Below are positions 28,201 through 35,909 of a DNA stretch of 64,000 nucleotides, piece by piece. The stretch is from Variovorax paradoxus. Lineage in GTDB: Bacteria > Pseudomonadota > Gammaproteobacteria > Burkholderiales > Burkholderiaceae_C. Under the pieces are notes generated by a model. The model ran no database searches and was not told the origin of the DNA. It worked only from the letters and a program-made list of their open reading frames with translations. The stretch covers positions 1-64,000 of the forward strand of contig NZ_JAUSRN010000020.1 in assembly GCF_030811855.1 (NCBI RefSeq), written 5' to 3'. Position 1 is the first letter of the stretch. Each line of letters opens with the position of its first letter. A program made the translations under genes and the position numbers.

Positions 28201-29412
28201 CCAGTTCAGGTCGATGCGCTCGACCAGCCCGCGCGGCGCATAGGCGTCGAGCGCGCGGTGCGTGGCATCGCCCAGCGGCAGGCGGTCGGCGATGAGTGCC
28301 AGTGCGGCCAGGTCGAGCCGGTCGGCGCGCAAGGCGCCGTGCTCGGGCGTGCGGCCTTGCGCCGGCGAGTGCTGCATCCACAGGTTGCCGCCAGGCCAGC
28401 GCATGCCGTCGGCAGTGTCGAACTGCAGCGCGGCGGTCGAGAACTCGAAGGTTTCTTCGTTCAGCTGGCCCGCGAGCCGACCGGTCACCGAACGCAGCAC
28501 CAGCGGCTGGAGGTCGCGGCCCAGCGAGGCGTCGATGCGGTTGAGGCCCAGGTCCGCCGCGCCGCCCACGACCTGGCCTTTCTTCAGGTCGGCCCAGAGG
28601 CGCAGCGCACCGCTGCCTTCCCGGATGCGCGCGTCGATGGAGACATAGCGGCCAAGGCGCGTGACGTCCATGTAGGGCAGGTCGGCGTAGATCTGGCCGT
28701 CCCAGGTTTGCCAGCGTCCGGAGCGCACCGACAGCAGCGGCTGGCGGAACTGGCCGCGCAGCGTGAAACGCTCGCCCCATCCGACCGGCGGCGTGGCGTC
28801 GAGCCGAAGGTTGTGTCGGCGGGCGGTGTTGCGCGCCACGAACCGCACGTTGGTCAGCAGCAGCGGCTCGGCCTGGCGCTGCTCGTCGGTCCAGCGCACG
28901 GTGCCGCCTTCGACGATCAGCTCGCGCTGGGCAAAAAACCAGTCGGCGGCGCGGGTCTCTCCGGTGGTGTCGGTGTCCATGTGAAGACCGGCCACGTGCA
29001 GCTTGCCGAGTACGTCGCGGCGTACGTCGACTTGTGGCCCCTCGATGTAGAGCTGCTCGAAGTTGAGGCGCCACAACGAGCGCGGCGACACGCTCGCCAC
29101 CACCCGCACAAGGCGCAGGGCTTCCCGCTTCTGGGCATCGTGCAGCACCACGTCGCGCAGCTCGAAAACCGGAAACAGGCTATCCGATCGGGCGGTGATC
29201 GACCCGATGCGCACGGGTACCCCGATGGCCTTGCTGGCTTGTGCCTCGAGCGCACCACGGTAATCGCCGATTCGCGGCACAATCCATGCGTGTAGGACAA
29301 CCACTGACAGTGCCAGCAGAAGCCATGCAGCGATCAGTAAACCCAACAGCCAGCGCGCCGTCGCAGCGGTGATCTTGAGCAGACGTGAAGGGGAAGACGC
29401 CGTGTCGTTCAT
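25213..29412 (-). CDS. yhdP: YhdP family envelope phospholipid-transport protein
   Basis: A very large protein of 1399 residues (E. coli YhdP has 1266). One N-terminal membrane helix lies at about residues 20-45 ('WLLGLLIAAWLLLALSVVVL'), then DUF3971 and a C-terminal AsmA-like region. The C-terminal 'PRRLTLDFRDVFSQGFAFDF' and 'LQMKGVNAAALMDGSADIVR' are characteristic of the TIGR02099 family. YhdP is an AsmA-like bridge thought to carry phospholipids between the inner and outer membranes. The ATG at 29412 gives the membrane helix at the usual distance. Its promoter must lie in the 25-bp gap shared with divergent glnE, or inside glnE. Confidence 0.88.
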   Translation of the reverse strand: MNDTASSPSRLLKITAATARWLLGLLIAAWLLLALSVVVLHAWIVPRIGDYRGALEAQASKAIGVPVRIGSITARSDSLFPVFELRDVVLHDAQKREALRLVRVVASVSPRSLWRLNFEQLYIEGPQVDVRRDVLGKLHVAGLHMDTDTTGETRAADWFFAQRELIVEGGTVRWTDEQRQAEPLLLTNVRFVARNTARRHNLRLDATPPVGWGERFTLRGQFRQPLLSVRSGRWQTWDGQIYADLPYMDVTRLGRYVSIDARIREGSGALRLWADLKKGQVVGGAADLGLNRIDASLGRDLQPLVLRSVTGRLAGQLNEETFEFSTAALQFDTADGMRWPGGNLWMQHSPAQGRTPEHGALRADRLDLAALALIADRLPLGDATHRALDAYAPRGLVERIDLNWQGSLGAPERYQAKGRVSGLRVASQPAPPQSANAAPAAPTGSGTASSPQRPHAGSPGVSGATVEFEATHTGGTAALSIAQGTLEFPGVFEEPVIPIERLAAQLQWKLDKGNAQLQVSKLRFANTDAEGEAEASWRTSDPAVSSGRGRYPGVLDLQGKLTRADGTRVFRYLPLEIPQHTRDYVRSAVTKGTASSVDFRVRGDLRDMPFMDPKKGEFRIVAKVADVNYAYVPPTSAIAASTAAKAAGPAARPGTPAPVWPPLTGLSGELVFERAGMLVRNARGRLAGASGIEVTKAEAQIADMSHHASLLRLDAQAKGPLGELLRVGAPLAGETGEALSRARATGVADYRLHLELPLAALDAAKVQASIALSDNELQFVPEAPSFTQAKGTVSFTETGFSLAGVQARLLGGDIRLEGRGRFAGANREVALKAQGTATAEGLRSAREAEWLTRIAAKATGSTPYAATFSMRDGAPEFSVTSTLQGLALQLPAPLVKSADEQMPLRIEKKVLQRENRAGVAVAVQDQLSMELGRIGAVQYVRDISGADARVLRGSVAIGLAPGETASVPERGVTANVNIAKLDMPAWQALVGDTGTGAGAAEAPAGTEDAAMSYVPTRIAVRAQQLGIAGRTLHNVVLGGTREGTLWRANIDASELSGYAEYRHTQAGRLYARLARLKIAPAEATQVETLLDEEPGTLPALDIVVDDFELLGKRLGRAEIDAVNRGGAGREWLLNKLSFTMPEANFTAKGTWAASSVTTPGRSERRRTAMTFTLDIADAGNLLTRFGMPGVLRRGSGRLEGDVHWRGSPFSLDYPSLGGQIQVNVESGQFLKADPGLAKLLGVLSLQALPRRLTLDFRDVFSQGFAFDFIRGDAKITNGIASTNNLQMKGVNAAALMDGSADIVRETQDLRVVVVPEINAGTAALVATAINPAIGLGTFLAQWVLSKPLATAATQEFHIEGTWADPKIAKVPRRSIVPNASALPAAPAAGGEGKKTETTQ

Positions 29413-29437
29413 TGAGGATCGCGCTGTGTCAGGAATT

Positions 29438-32230
29438 ATGACCGCCAGCACTCAGGGGGGTTCCACGGAAACCAATAACAGTGTGAACCAGTTGCCAGCC
29501 ACACCACCCGACGCGATCGAGGTCGCGTTTTCTTCTTATTCGCGCTTCGTCCAGCGCCTGCGCCGCAGGTATGCGGCCGAGCTTGCATTGCTTCCCCCTG
29601 GCGCGCCGCGGCGCGAGTCGATGTCAAAGGCCTACGAGGCATTGCGCGAACGCGGGGATGGCGTCGGCGATGCGCTGCGCATTGTGCGGCAGCTCGTGAT
29701 GGAGCGGCTCGTCACCCTCGATTGCGATGCGAAGGCGCCGCTGGCCGTGGTGACCACGGCCGTGACCGAACTCGCCGAATTCGCGCTCGACGTCGCCTGC
29801 CGCGACGCCTGCCAGGAGCTCGACGCGCAGCACGGTGCACCGGTCGGACCCGAGGGCCAGCGCGCGCAGCTGTGGGTGGTGGGCATGGGCAAGCTTGGCG
29901 CGCGCGAGCTCAATGTGTCGAGCGACATCGACCTGATCTATCTGTACGACCTGGACGGCGAAACCCGAGGCGATGCCGACGGCCGCGGCCGCCTCTCCAA
30001 CCAGGAGTATTTTTCCCGCGCCGTGAAGCGCATCTATGCGCTGGTGGGCGACATCACCGAGCACGGCTTCGTGTTCCGTGTCGACCTGGCGCTGCGGCCG
30101 AACGGCAATTCGGGGCCGAGCGTGGTGTCGCTCGACGCGCTCGAAGAATATTTCCAGGTGCAGGGCCGCGAGTGGGAGCGCTTCGCCTGGATGAAGAGCC
30201 GCGTGGTCGCGCCGCGCGACGTCGTTGCGAAAGGGCTTGCTCAGAGCCTGCGCGGCACGGTGCTGCCTTTCGTGTTCCGCCGCTATCTCGACTACAGCGT
30301 GTTCGATTCGCTGCGCACGCTGCACCGGCAGATCCGCGAGCAGTCGGCTCGCCGGAGCGCAGGCCGGCCCGAGCGCGCCAATGACGTCAAGCTGTCGCGC
30401 GGCGGCATCCGCGAAATCGAATTCACTGTGCAGCTGCTGCAGGTGGTGCGCGGCGGGCAGTTTCCCGAACTGCGTACCCGGCCGACGCTGGATGCACTGC
30501 AGCGTGTGGCGCGTGCCGGGCTGATGCCGCAGGAAACCGCCGATGCGCTGGCCCTGGCCTATGAATTCCTGCGCCGCGTGGAGCACCGCATCCAGTACCT
30601 GGACGATCAGCAGACCCACGTACTACCGGTGGCCGACGACGACTTGCGCTGGATTGCCCAGACCATGGGCTATGCCGGCTGCTGTGCCTTTCTCGAGCAG
30701 CTCGATACGCACCGCGAGCTCGTGGCGCAGGAGTTCGACAAGCTGCTCGGCGGCGTGAAGTCCTGCAATGGCAAATGCAGCGGCAAGAAGGCCGGCGTGC
30801 CCGCTGACTTGGCCGATCTGCTCGAAGAACTGCCGCCCGCATTTGCCGCCCGAATCGGCAACTGGTGCGAGCAGCCGCGCGTGCTGGCGCTGCGCGAAGA
30901 AACGCGCGCCCGGCTGCGCCAGCTGGTGCAGCGCACCGGCCAATGGCTGAAAGAACCCGATGGCGACGGCCCGGGACAGACGCCGCGCCACGTGGACGCC
31001 GCCTTGCGCTGGGCCGACTGGATCGAGCCGCTGCTGCGGCGCGAGAGCTATGTGGCGCTGCTGGTCGAACGGCCGGCGGTGCAGGAGCGGCTGTTGCGGC
31101 TCCTGGGCGCCGCAAAGTGGCCAGCGCGCTACCTGATGCAGCACCCCGGCGTCATCGACGAGCTGGCGAGCGACGAGATGCTGTCGGGCCGCTTCGTGGC
31201 TGCGGAGTTCGAGCGCGAGCTCGAAGCGCGCCACGCCTCCCTCAGCCGCACCGGCGAAGCCGACGAGGAACGCCTGCTCAACCTGCTGCGCCACGCGCAC
31301 CATGCCGAGGTGTTCCGCACGCTGGCTCGCGACGTGGACGGCCGGATCACCGTGGAACAGGTGGCCGACGACCTGAGCGCGCTGGCCGACACCACGTTGC
31401 GCGTGACCGCCCGCTGGTGCTGGTCGCACGTGCGCAACCGGCACCGCGAGGTGCCGCAGTTCGCGATCATCGGCTACGGCAAGCTGGGCGGCAAAGAGCT
31501 GGGCTACGGCAGCGACCTGGACATCGTTTTCGTCTACGAGGACGACGACGAGCGCGCGGGCGAGGTCTACGCGGCTTATATACGCAAGCTGATCAACTGG
31601 CTGACCGTGAAGACGCGTGAGGGCGACCTGTTCGAGATCGACACCGCCCTGCGGCCCAACGGCAACTCGGGCCTGCTGACGACCACCTTCGAAGCCTACG
31701 AGCGCTATCAGCTCGGGCGCGGCAGCAACACGGCATGGACCTGGGAGCACCAGGCCATGACGCGCGCTCGTTTTGTGCTCGGCAGCGCCGAACTGGGCGC
31801 GCGCTTCGACCAGGTGCGGGAGGCCGTCATCGTGGCGCCGCGCGACCACCAGGCACTCCGGGCCGAGATCATCGCCATGCGCGACAAGGTGCGCGGCGCG
31901 CGGCCGGTGAAGGCCGACCGCTTCGACGTTAAGCACAGCCCTGGCGGCATGGTGGACGCGGAGTTCGCGGTGCAGTTCCTGGTGCTGTCGGAGTCGGCCG
32001 GGCATCGGGAACTCATTCCCAACGTGGGCAACATCGCGCTCTTGGTGCGCGCGGAAGAAGCCGGCCTGCTGCCCGCCGCCGTGGGCCGCAATGCCGCCGC
32101 AGCCTACCGCGAACTGCGCCGCGTGCAGCATCGCGCACGCCTTAACGAAGAGCCGACGCAGGTCGCCCCGCCCGCCTTGGCCAATGAGCGCAAAGCCATG
32201 CTGGCGCTTTGGAAGGCGGTATTTGGCTGA
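29438..32230 (+). CDS. glnE: Bifunctional glutamine synthetase adenylyltransferase/deadenylase
   Basis: A 930-residue protein, close to the E. coli length of 946. Both nucleotidyltransferase active sites are intact: 'GMGKLGARELNVSSDIDLIY' in the N-terminal adenylyl-removing half and 'GYGKLGGKELGYGSDLDIVF' in the C-terminal adenylylating half. Each is followed by a GlnD-linked helical domain ('SRGGIREIEFTVQLLQ', 'SPGGMVDAEFAVQFLVL'). It adjusts glutamine synthetase activity to nitrogen status under PII control. The ATG at 29438 follows an AGGA; an upstream GTG-like extension looks unconserved. Confidence 0.95.
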   Translation: MTASTQGGSTETNNSVNQLPATPPDAIEVAFSSYSRFVQRLRRRYAAELALLPPGAPRRESMSKAYEALRERGDGVGDALRIVRQLVMERLVTLDCDAKAPLAVVTTAVTELAEFALDVACRDACQELDAQHGAPVGPEGQRAQLWVVGMGKLGARELNVSSDIDLIYLYDLDGETRGDADGRGRLSNQEYFSRAVKRIYALVGDITEHGFVFRVDLALRPNGNSGPSVVSLDALEEYFQVQGREWERFAWMKSRVVAPRDVVAKGLAQSLRGTVLPFVFRRYLDYSVFDSLRTLHRQIREQSARRSAGRPERANDVKLSRGGIREIEFTVQLLQVVRGGQFPELRTRPTLDALQRVARAGLMPQETADALALAYEFLRRVEHRIQYLDDQQTHVLPVADDDLRWIAQTMGYAGCCAFLEQLDTHRELVAQEFDKLLGGVKSCNGKCSGKKAGVPADLADLLEELPPAFAARIGNWCEQPRVLALREETRARLRQLVQRTGQWLKEPDGDGPGQTPRHVDAALRWADWIEPLLRRESYVALLVERPAVQERLLRLLGAAKWPARYLMQHPGVIDELASDEMLSGRFVAAEFERELEARHASLSRTGEADEERLLNLLRHAHHAEVFRTLARDVDGRITVEQVADDLSALADTTLRVTARWCWSHVRNRHREVPQFAIIGYGKLGGKELGYGSDLDIVFVYEDDDERAGEVYAAYIRKLINWLTVKTREGDLFEIDTALRPNGNSGLLTTTFEAYERYQLGRGSNTAWTWEHQAMTRARFVLGSAELGARFDQVREAVIVAPRDHQALRAEIIAMRDKVRGARPVKADRFDVKHSPGGMVDAEFAVQFLVLSESAGHRELIPNVGNIALLVRAEEAGLLPAAVGRNAAAAYRELRRVQHRARLNEEPTQVAPPALANERKAMLALWKAVFG
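32211..32216 (+). promoter_or_regulatory. Ribosome binding site deciding the rlpA start
   Basis: GGAAGG at 32211-32216 lies inside the glnE 3' end, 6 nt before an in-frame TTG at 32223. This is the best-placed Shine-Dalgarno sequence near the rlpA start, and it makes TTG the preferred start over an upstream ATG at 32184. It implies translational coupling of rlpA to glnE. Confidence 0.55.
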
Positions 32231-33368
32231 CGGCGCCCGCACCTGCGCCACCTCGGCGTTGGCCGCCTGCGCGGTGGCGGTCGCCGTTCTTCTCGCCGGT
32301 TGCGCCAGCGGACCGCGCAGCGGGGGCAGCGCTCTAGGCAGTCGCGACGGCCCTGGCAGCAACATTCCCCCGGATCTCGATCGCGTGCCCGATGCCGAGC
32401 CCCGCGTCGAACCCATGCGCAACAGCGGCGGTACCAGCAAGCCCTACACGGTGCTGGGCCGGGCCTACCAGCCGATCACCGACGACCGGCCGTTCCGCGA
32501 ATCGGGCATTGCCTCGTGGTACGGACGCAAGTTCCACAGCGTATCGACCGCGAGCGGCGAACCGTACGACATGTACGCTATGACGGCCGCGCACAAGACA
32601 TTGCCGCTGCCCAGCTATGTGCGCGTGCGCAACCCGGCCAACGGACGCGAGGTGATCGTGCGGGTGAACGACCGCGGGCCGTTCGTCGACGGCCGCGTTA
32701 TCGACCTGAGCTACACGGCGGCGCTCAAGCTCGACCTGCTGCGCGGCGTGGCGCCGGTGGAGATCGAACGCATCACGAACGAAGACATCCGCACCGGTGC
32801 GTGGCGGCGTGATTCGGGGACGGCGTATGCCTCGGCGGCACCACCGCCGCAGCCCTCGCGCACGCCAGCGCCGGGCGTTGTGCCGGTTCCTTCGGCCTGG
32901 GTGGCGCCGGTGGCGACGAATGCGCCGGCCGCATCCACGATGCCAGTGGCCCCGCAGACGGCGATGGCATCCGCGGAATCTGCGGCGCAAGCTGCGTCAC
33001 AGGTTCCGGACACCGCATCGCGCGGGCAGATCGAAGTCACCGAGTTGCCGCCGATGGCACCCATGGCGCCGCTTGCACCGCCGGCATCCGCGGCCCGCTC
33101 AACGTCCGCGCCCTCTTCCACCGCCGCCGCATCGGCAGGCTTTTGGGTTCAGCTGGGCGCGTTCCGCGAGCGCGATGGCGCGGAGAACCTCTTGAGCGAA
33201 GCCGCCCGCGGCCTACCCACGCTGGCGCCGCAACTGCGCGTGTTCAGCGAGGCCGGCACGCACCGCCTGCAGGCCGGGCCCTTCCCCTCGCGCACGGCGG
33301 CCGGAGAGGCTGTCACGCAGCTGCGCGAGAGCCTGCGCATTGCGCCGATGGTGGTGGAGCGACGCTAA
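32223..33368 (+). CDS. rlpA: RlpA-type septal ring lytic transglycosylase with SPOR domain
   Basis: A 381-residue lipoprotein. The signal ends in 'LLAGC'. The double-psi beta-barrel domain (about residues 95-185) contains 'ESGIASWYGRKFHSVSTASG', 'MTAAHKTLPLPSYVRVRN' and 'VNDRGPFVDGRVIDLSYTAA', with the conserved His and Asp. A Pro/Ala-rich linker follows, and a SPOR domain ('FWVQLGAFRERDGAENLL') ends the protein. SPOR targets denuded peptidoglycan at the septum. A TTG start at 32223 overlaps the glnE stop by 8 nt and is supported by GGAAGG 6 nt upstream. Confidence 0.9.
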   Translation: MADGARTCATSALAACAVAVAVLLAGCASGPRSGGSALGSRDGPGSNIPPDLDRVPDAEPRVEPMRNSGGTSKPYTVLGRAYQPITDDRPFRESGIASWYGRKFHSVSTASGEPYDMYAMTAAHKTLPLPSYVRVRNPANGREVIVRVNDRGPFVDGRVIDLSYTAALKLDLLRGVAPVEIERITNEDIRTGAWRRDSGTAYASAAPPPQPSRTPAPGVVPVPSAWVAPVATNAPAASTMPVAPQTAMASAESAAQAASQVPDTASRGQIEVTELPPMAPMAPLAPPASAARSTSAPSSTAAASAGFWVQLGAFRERDGAENLLSEAARGLPTLAPQLRVFSEAGTHRLQAGPFPSRTAAGEAVTQLRESLRIAPMVVERR

Positions 33369-33392
33369 ACCGCGCCATTGGACGCACCGGGC

Positions 33393-33860
33393 TCAGGGCA
33401 TCGCCTTGGCCAGCACCTGCGAGCGCATGCCGACGCCCATGCGGTTCCACGCATTGATCTGCGCAATCGCGATCGAAAGTTCGACGATCTCGAGCTCGCT
33501 GAAATGTGCCTTGAGTGTCTCGAACTCGGCGTCGCGGTCTTCATGGCGATCGGCCAGGCGCGTCAGCGTTTCGGCCCAGGCCAGCGCCGCGCGCTCGCGC
33601 TCGTTGAAAAAGCTCACCTCGCGCCAGGTGGCCAGGCTGTTGATGCGCTGCCAGTCTTCGCCCTGCTGGCGCAGGTCGCGCACGTGCATGTCGAGGCAGT
33701 AGGCGCAGCCGTTGATCTGTGAGACACGGGCAAAGACGAGATCGATCAGCACCTTGCCGAGCGTGCTCGACTCGATGGTGCCGTTGACGGCGATCATTGC
33801 CTGGAAGGCCTTGGGGGCCGTCTTGTACCAGGTGAGGCGGGGGGCGATGGTGTTGCTCAT
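33393..33860 (-). CDS. AhpD-like carboxymuconolactone decarboxylase family protein
   Basis: A 155-residue AhpD-fold protein. The redox motif 'INGCAYCLDMHVRDLR' contains the CxxC pair and the downstream His used for thiol peroxidase activity in AhpD. It belongs to the broad carboxymuconolactone-decarboxylase/alkylhydroperoxidase group. It lies 91 nt downstream of an ECF41 sigma gene and has its own copy of the ECF41 promoter motif 54 nt before the start codon. CMD-type genes are the classic partners of ECF41 sigma factors. The physiological substrate is unknown. Confidence 0.88.
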   Translation of the reverse strand: MSNTIAPRLTWYKTAPKAFQAMIAVNGTIESSTLGKVLIDLVFARVSQINGCAYCLDMHVRDLRQQGEDWQRINSLATWREVSFFNERERAALAWAETLTRLADRHEDRDAEFETLKAHFSELEIVELSIAIAQINAWNRMGVGMRSQVLAKAMP

Positions 33861-33913
33861 GGCATGTACTCCAGGTGGTTGAGATTGAGAAAATCTGCTT
33901 GCTACCTGTTGAA

Positions 33914-33940
33914 GACGGGCCAGCTCCGGGCCCTGTGACA
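33914..33940 (-). promoter_or_regulatory. ECF41-type promoter of the AhpD-like gene
   Basis: On the minus strand, TGTCACA (33940-33934) and CGTC (33917-33914) are separated by exactly 16 nt. This matches the published ECF41 target consensus, TGTCACA in the -35 region and CGTC in the -10 region. The same motif with identical spacing precedes the sigma gene. The transcript would have a leader of about 45 nt, with GGAG shortly before the AhpD-like start codon. Confidence 0.8.
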
Positions 33941-33951
33941 CGCCGGGCGAA

Positions 33952-34833
33952 TTATTTCGAAGAAAAATGTTGGGCGATGCGCGCCAGCTTGTCGGGGTTG
34001 CGCTGTGCGCGGATGCGCACGATGCGCTCGCCCTCGATCTCGAAGGTCTGCGCCGATTCGAGCTCGCCGTCGACAAAGCGCAGCAGCCCGGGTTCGCCGT
34101 TGATTTCCGCCAGTTCCATGCGCACCGCTGCGCCCATGCGGCGCCAGAGCGCGAAGTAGAGCTGCGCCAGCCGCTGGCTGCCGCGCAGGATCTTGCTGAA
34201 GCTCTGCACCTTGCCGCCGCCGTCGCCGATGAGCTCGACGTCTTCCGCCATGAGCGCCTTCAGGTCATGCAGGCTGCCGCGCGCGGCCGCATCGGCAAAG
34301 GCGCGCAGCAGGCGCTGGTGGGTTTCGCGCGACACCTGATAGCGCGGGCGCGCCTCCAGCACCTGCGCCTTGGCGCGGTGCACCAACTGGCGGCAGGCCG
34401 CCTCGCTCTTGCCGAGGGTGCGAGCCACCTCGTCGTAGTCGGCGTCGAACACCTCGCGCATCAGGAAGGCGGCACGTGCCTCGGGCGCCAGGCGCTCAAG
34501 CACGGCGAGGAACGCGACGGAGATGTTGTCGGCGCGCTCCAGCGATTCTTCCGGCGTGTCGGGCGATTCGGTCAGCGTGGGCTCGGGCATCCAGGCGCCG
34601 ATGTAGTGCTCGCGCTGGACCTTGGCGGCGCGCAGCCGGTCGATCGAAAGGCGCGTGACGACGGTGACCAGCCAGGCTTCGGCGCTGTCGAAGCCGGCCT
34701 TGTCGGCTTCATGCCAGCGCAGCCAGGCGTCCTGCACCACCTCTTCGGCCTCCGCAACGGAGCCGAGCATGCGGTAGGCGATGCCTTGCAGGCGTCGGCG
34801 GTGGCTATCGAAAGTGAGGGTGGCGTCGTCCAT
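33952..34833 (-). CDS. ECF41-type RNA polymerase sigma factor with SnoaL-like C-terminal domain
   Basis: A 293-residue SigJ/ECF41 sigma factor. Region 2 is at residues 8-75 ('GIAYRMLGSVAEAEEVVQDA', 'TVVTRLSIDRLRAAKVQRE') and region 4 at about 105-160. A SnoaL-like extension of about 115 residues ends the protein. The three ECF41 hallmark motifs are present: 'WMPEP' between the sigma domains, 'DGGGK' and 'NPDKL' in the extension. In this group the extension replaces an anti-sigma factor and controls activity. The start at 34833 is only 9 nt from the -10 motif of its own promoter, implying a nearly leaderless mRNA and autoregulation. Confidence 0.93.
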   Translation of the reverse strand: MDDATLTFDSHRRRLQGIAYRMLGSVAEAEEVVQDAWLRWHEADKAGFDSAEAWLVTVVTRLSIDRLRAAKVQREHYIGAWMPEPTLTESPDTPEESLERADNISVAFLAVLERLAPEARAAFLMREVFDADYDEVARTLGKSEAACRQLVHRAKAQVLEARPRYQVSRETHQRLLRAFADAAARGSLHDLKALMAEDVELIGDGGGKVQSFSKILRGSQRLAQLYFALWRRMGAAVRMELAEINGEPGLLRFVDGELESAQTFEIEGERIVRIRAQRNPDKLARIAQHFSSK

Positions 34834-34842
34834 GTCTGGCTA

Positions 34843-34869
34843 GACGGTTGGCAATGTGCGCTTGTGACA
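34843..34869 (-). promoter_or_regulatory. ECF41-type autoregulatory promoter of the sigma gene
   Basis: On the minus strand, TGTCACA (34869-34863) and CGTC (34846-34843) are separated by 16 nt, the same spacing as in front of the AhpD-like gene. The start codon begins 9 nt after CGTC, so the +1 should fall at or within a few bases of the ATG. Confidence 0.82.
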
Positions 34870-34908
34870 GGCTGCCCGCAATCCGGCCGAAATTATGAGC
34901 GGACGGCC

Positions 34909-34934
34909 CGCCCTTATGCGCCCTTATGCGCCCT
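34909..34934. repeat. 10-bp tandem repeat over the desaturase stop codon
   Basis: CGCCCTTATG occurs twice at 34909-34928, followed by a partial third unit (CGCCCT). On the minus strand each full unit carries TAA, so the coding end is unaffected and the gene has stop triplets in successive units. It looks like a small slippage duplication. Confidence 0.6.
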
Positions 34935-35784
34935 GGTATTCGGCCTTGGGGCCGAGGGAAGCGGCGACTTCCTTGCGATAGCGGTTGAGTTCCTGCACCG
35001 TCTTGAAGCTGCGGTTCATCAAGAGGCTCAAGTTGTGCAGGATGCGCTCGCCGACCTTGCTTTCCCAGACCGCATCGAACTTGATCTGCTTGTCCAGCCA
35101 GTGCTCGAGCCAATCCGGGTCGGGCATGCGGCTCTGGATGGTGTCGTTGGGGAACAGCGCCTTGTTGACGTGCAGGTTGGTCGGGTGCAGCGCCTGTGCG
35201 GTGCGGCGCGCGCTGGCCATGAGCACGCCCACCTTGGCGAATGCGGCGCGGGCCTCGTCGCCGAACTTTTCCATGGCGCGCTTCATGTAGCGCAGGTACG
35301 CGCCGCCGTGGCGGGCCTCGTCCTGGCTCAGCGTGGTGTAGATGTGCTTGATGACCGGCTCGGTGTGCCACTGGGCCGCGCGGCGGTACCAGTGGTTGAG
35401 GCGGATCTCGCCGCAGAAATGCAGCATGAGCGTTTCGAGCGGGGGCGCCGGGTCGAAGTCGAAGCGCACTTCGTGCAGCTCCTGCTCGGTGGGCGCGTGC
35501 TGGGGGCTGAAGCGCTTGAGGTATTCCATCAGCACCAGCGAGTGCTTCTGCTCCTCGAAGAACCAGATCGACATGAATGCCGAAAAGTCGCTATCGTGGC
35601 GGTTGTCGCGCAAGAACATTTCGGTGGCCGGCAGCGCCGCCCACTCGGTAATGGCGTTCATCTTGATGGTTTGCGCCTGCTCTTCGGACAGCAGCGAAGC
35701 ATCGAACGACTGCCAGGGAATGTCCTTGTCCATGTCCCAGCGGACAGATTCGAGTTGTCTGAAGAGTTCCGGATAAAGCATCAA
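34924..35784 (-). CDS. Ferritin-like diiron protein related to acyl-ACP desaturase
   Basis: A 286-residue helical protein. Two carboxylate-bridged diiron motifs are visible, 'WFFEEQKHSLVL' (EExxH) and 'TLSQDEARHGGAYLRYM' (DExxH), with additional Glu in 'ITEWAALPATEM' and 'HFCGEIRLNHWY'. This pattern fits the fatty acid desaturase type 2/ferritin-like superfamily. Plant homologues are acyl-ACP desaturases; bacterial members are mostly uncharacterised. The start 'MMLYPEL' leaves a choice between two adjacent Met codons. No ferredoxin gene is adjacent. Confidence 0.78.
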   Translation of the reverse strand: MMLYPELFRQLESVRWDMDKDIPWQSFDASLLSEEQAQTIKMNAITEWAALPATEMFLRDNRHDSDFSAFMSIWFFEEQKHSLVLMEYLKRFSPQHAPTEQELHEVRFDFDPAPPLETLMLHFCGEIRLNHWYRRAAQWHTEPVIKHIYTTLSQDEARHGGAYLRYMKRAMEKFGDEARAAFAKVGVLMASARRTAQALHPTNLHVNKALFPNDTIQSRMPDPDWLEHWLDKQIKFDAVWESKVGERILHNLSLLMNRSFKTVQELNRYRKEVAASLGPKAEYQGA

Positions 35785-35909
35785 AATCTTTCTAAGGCCG
35801 CCGATTTTAGTCGGCCCGTTTGGCGCGCCGGTGACAGACGCGCGATGATGCGAATACGCGCAGCCTGGCCGCGCGGATGCACACCCCCTTTTTTGTATCA
35901 GGAGCCCCC

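Noticed and set aside
27154..29295. Long plus-strand open frame across yhdP
   Set aside because: Antisense shadow of the YhdP gene; composition is Arg/Ala/Gly-rich with no domain.
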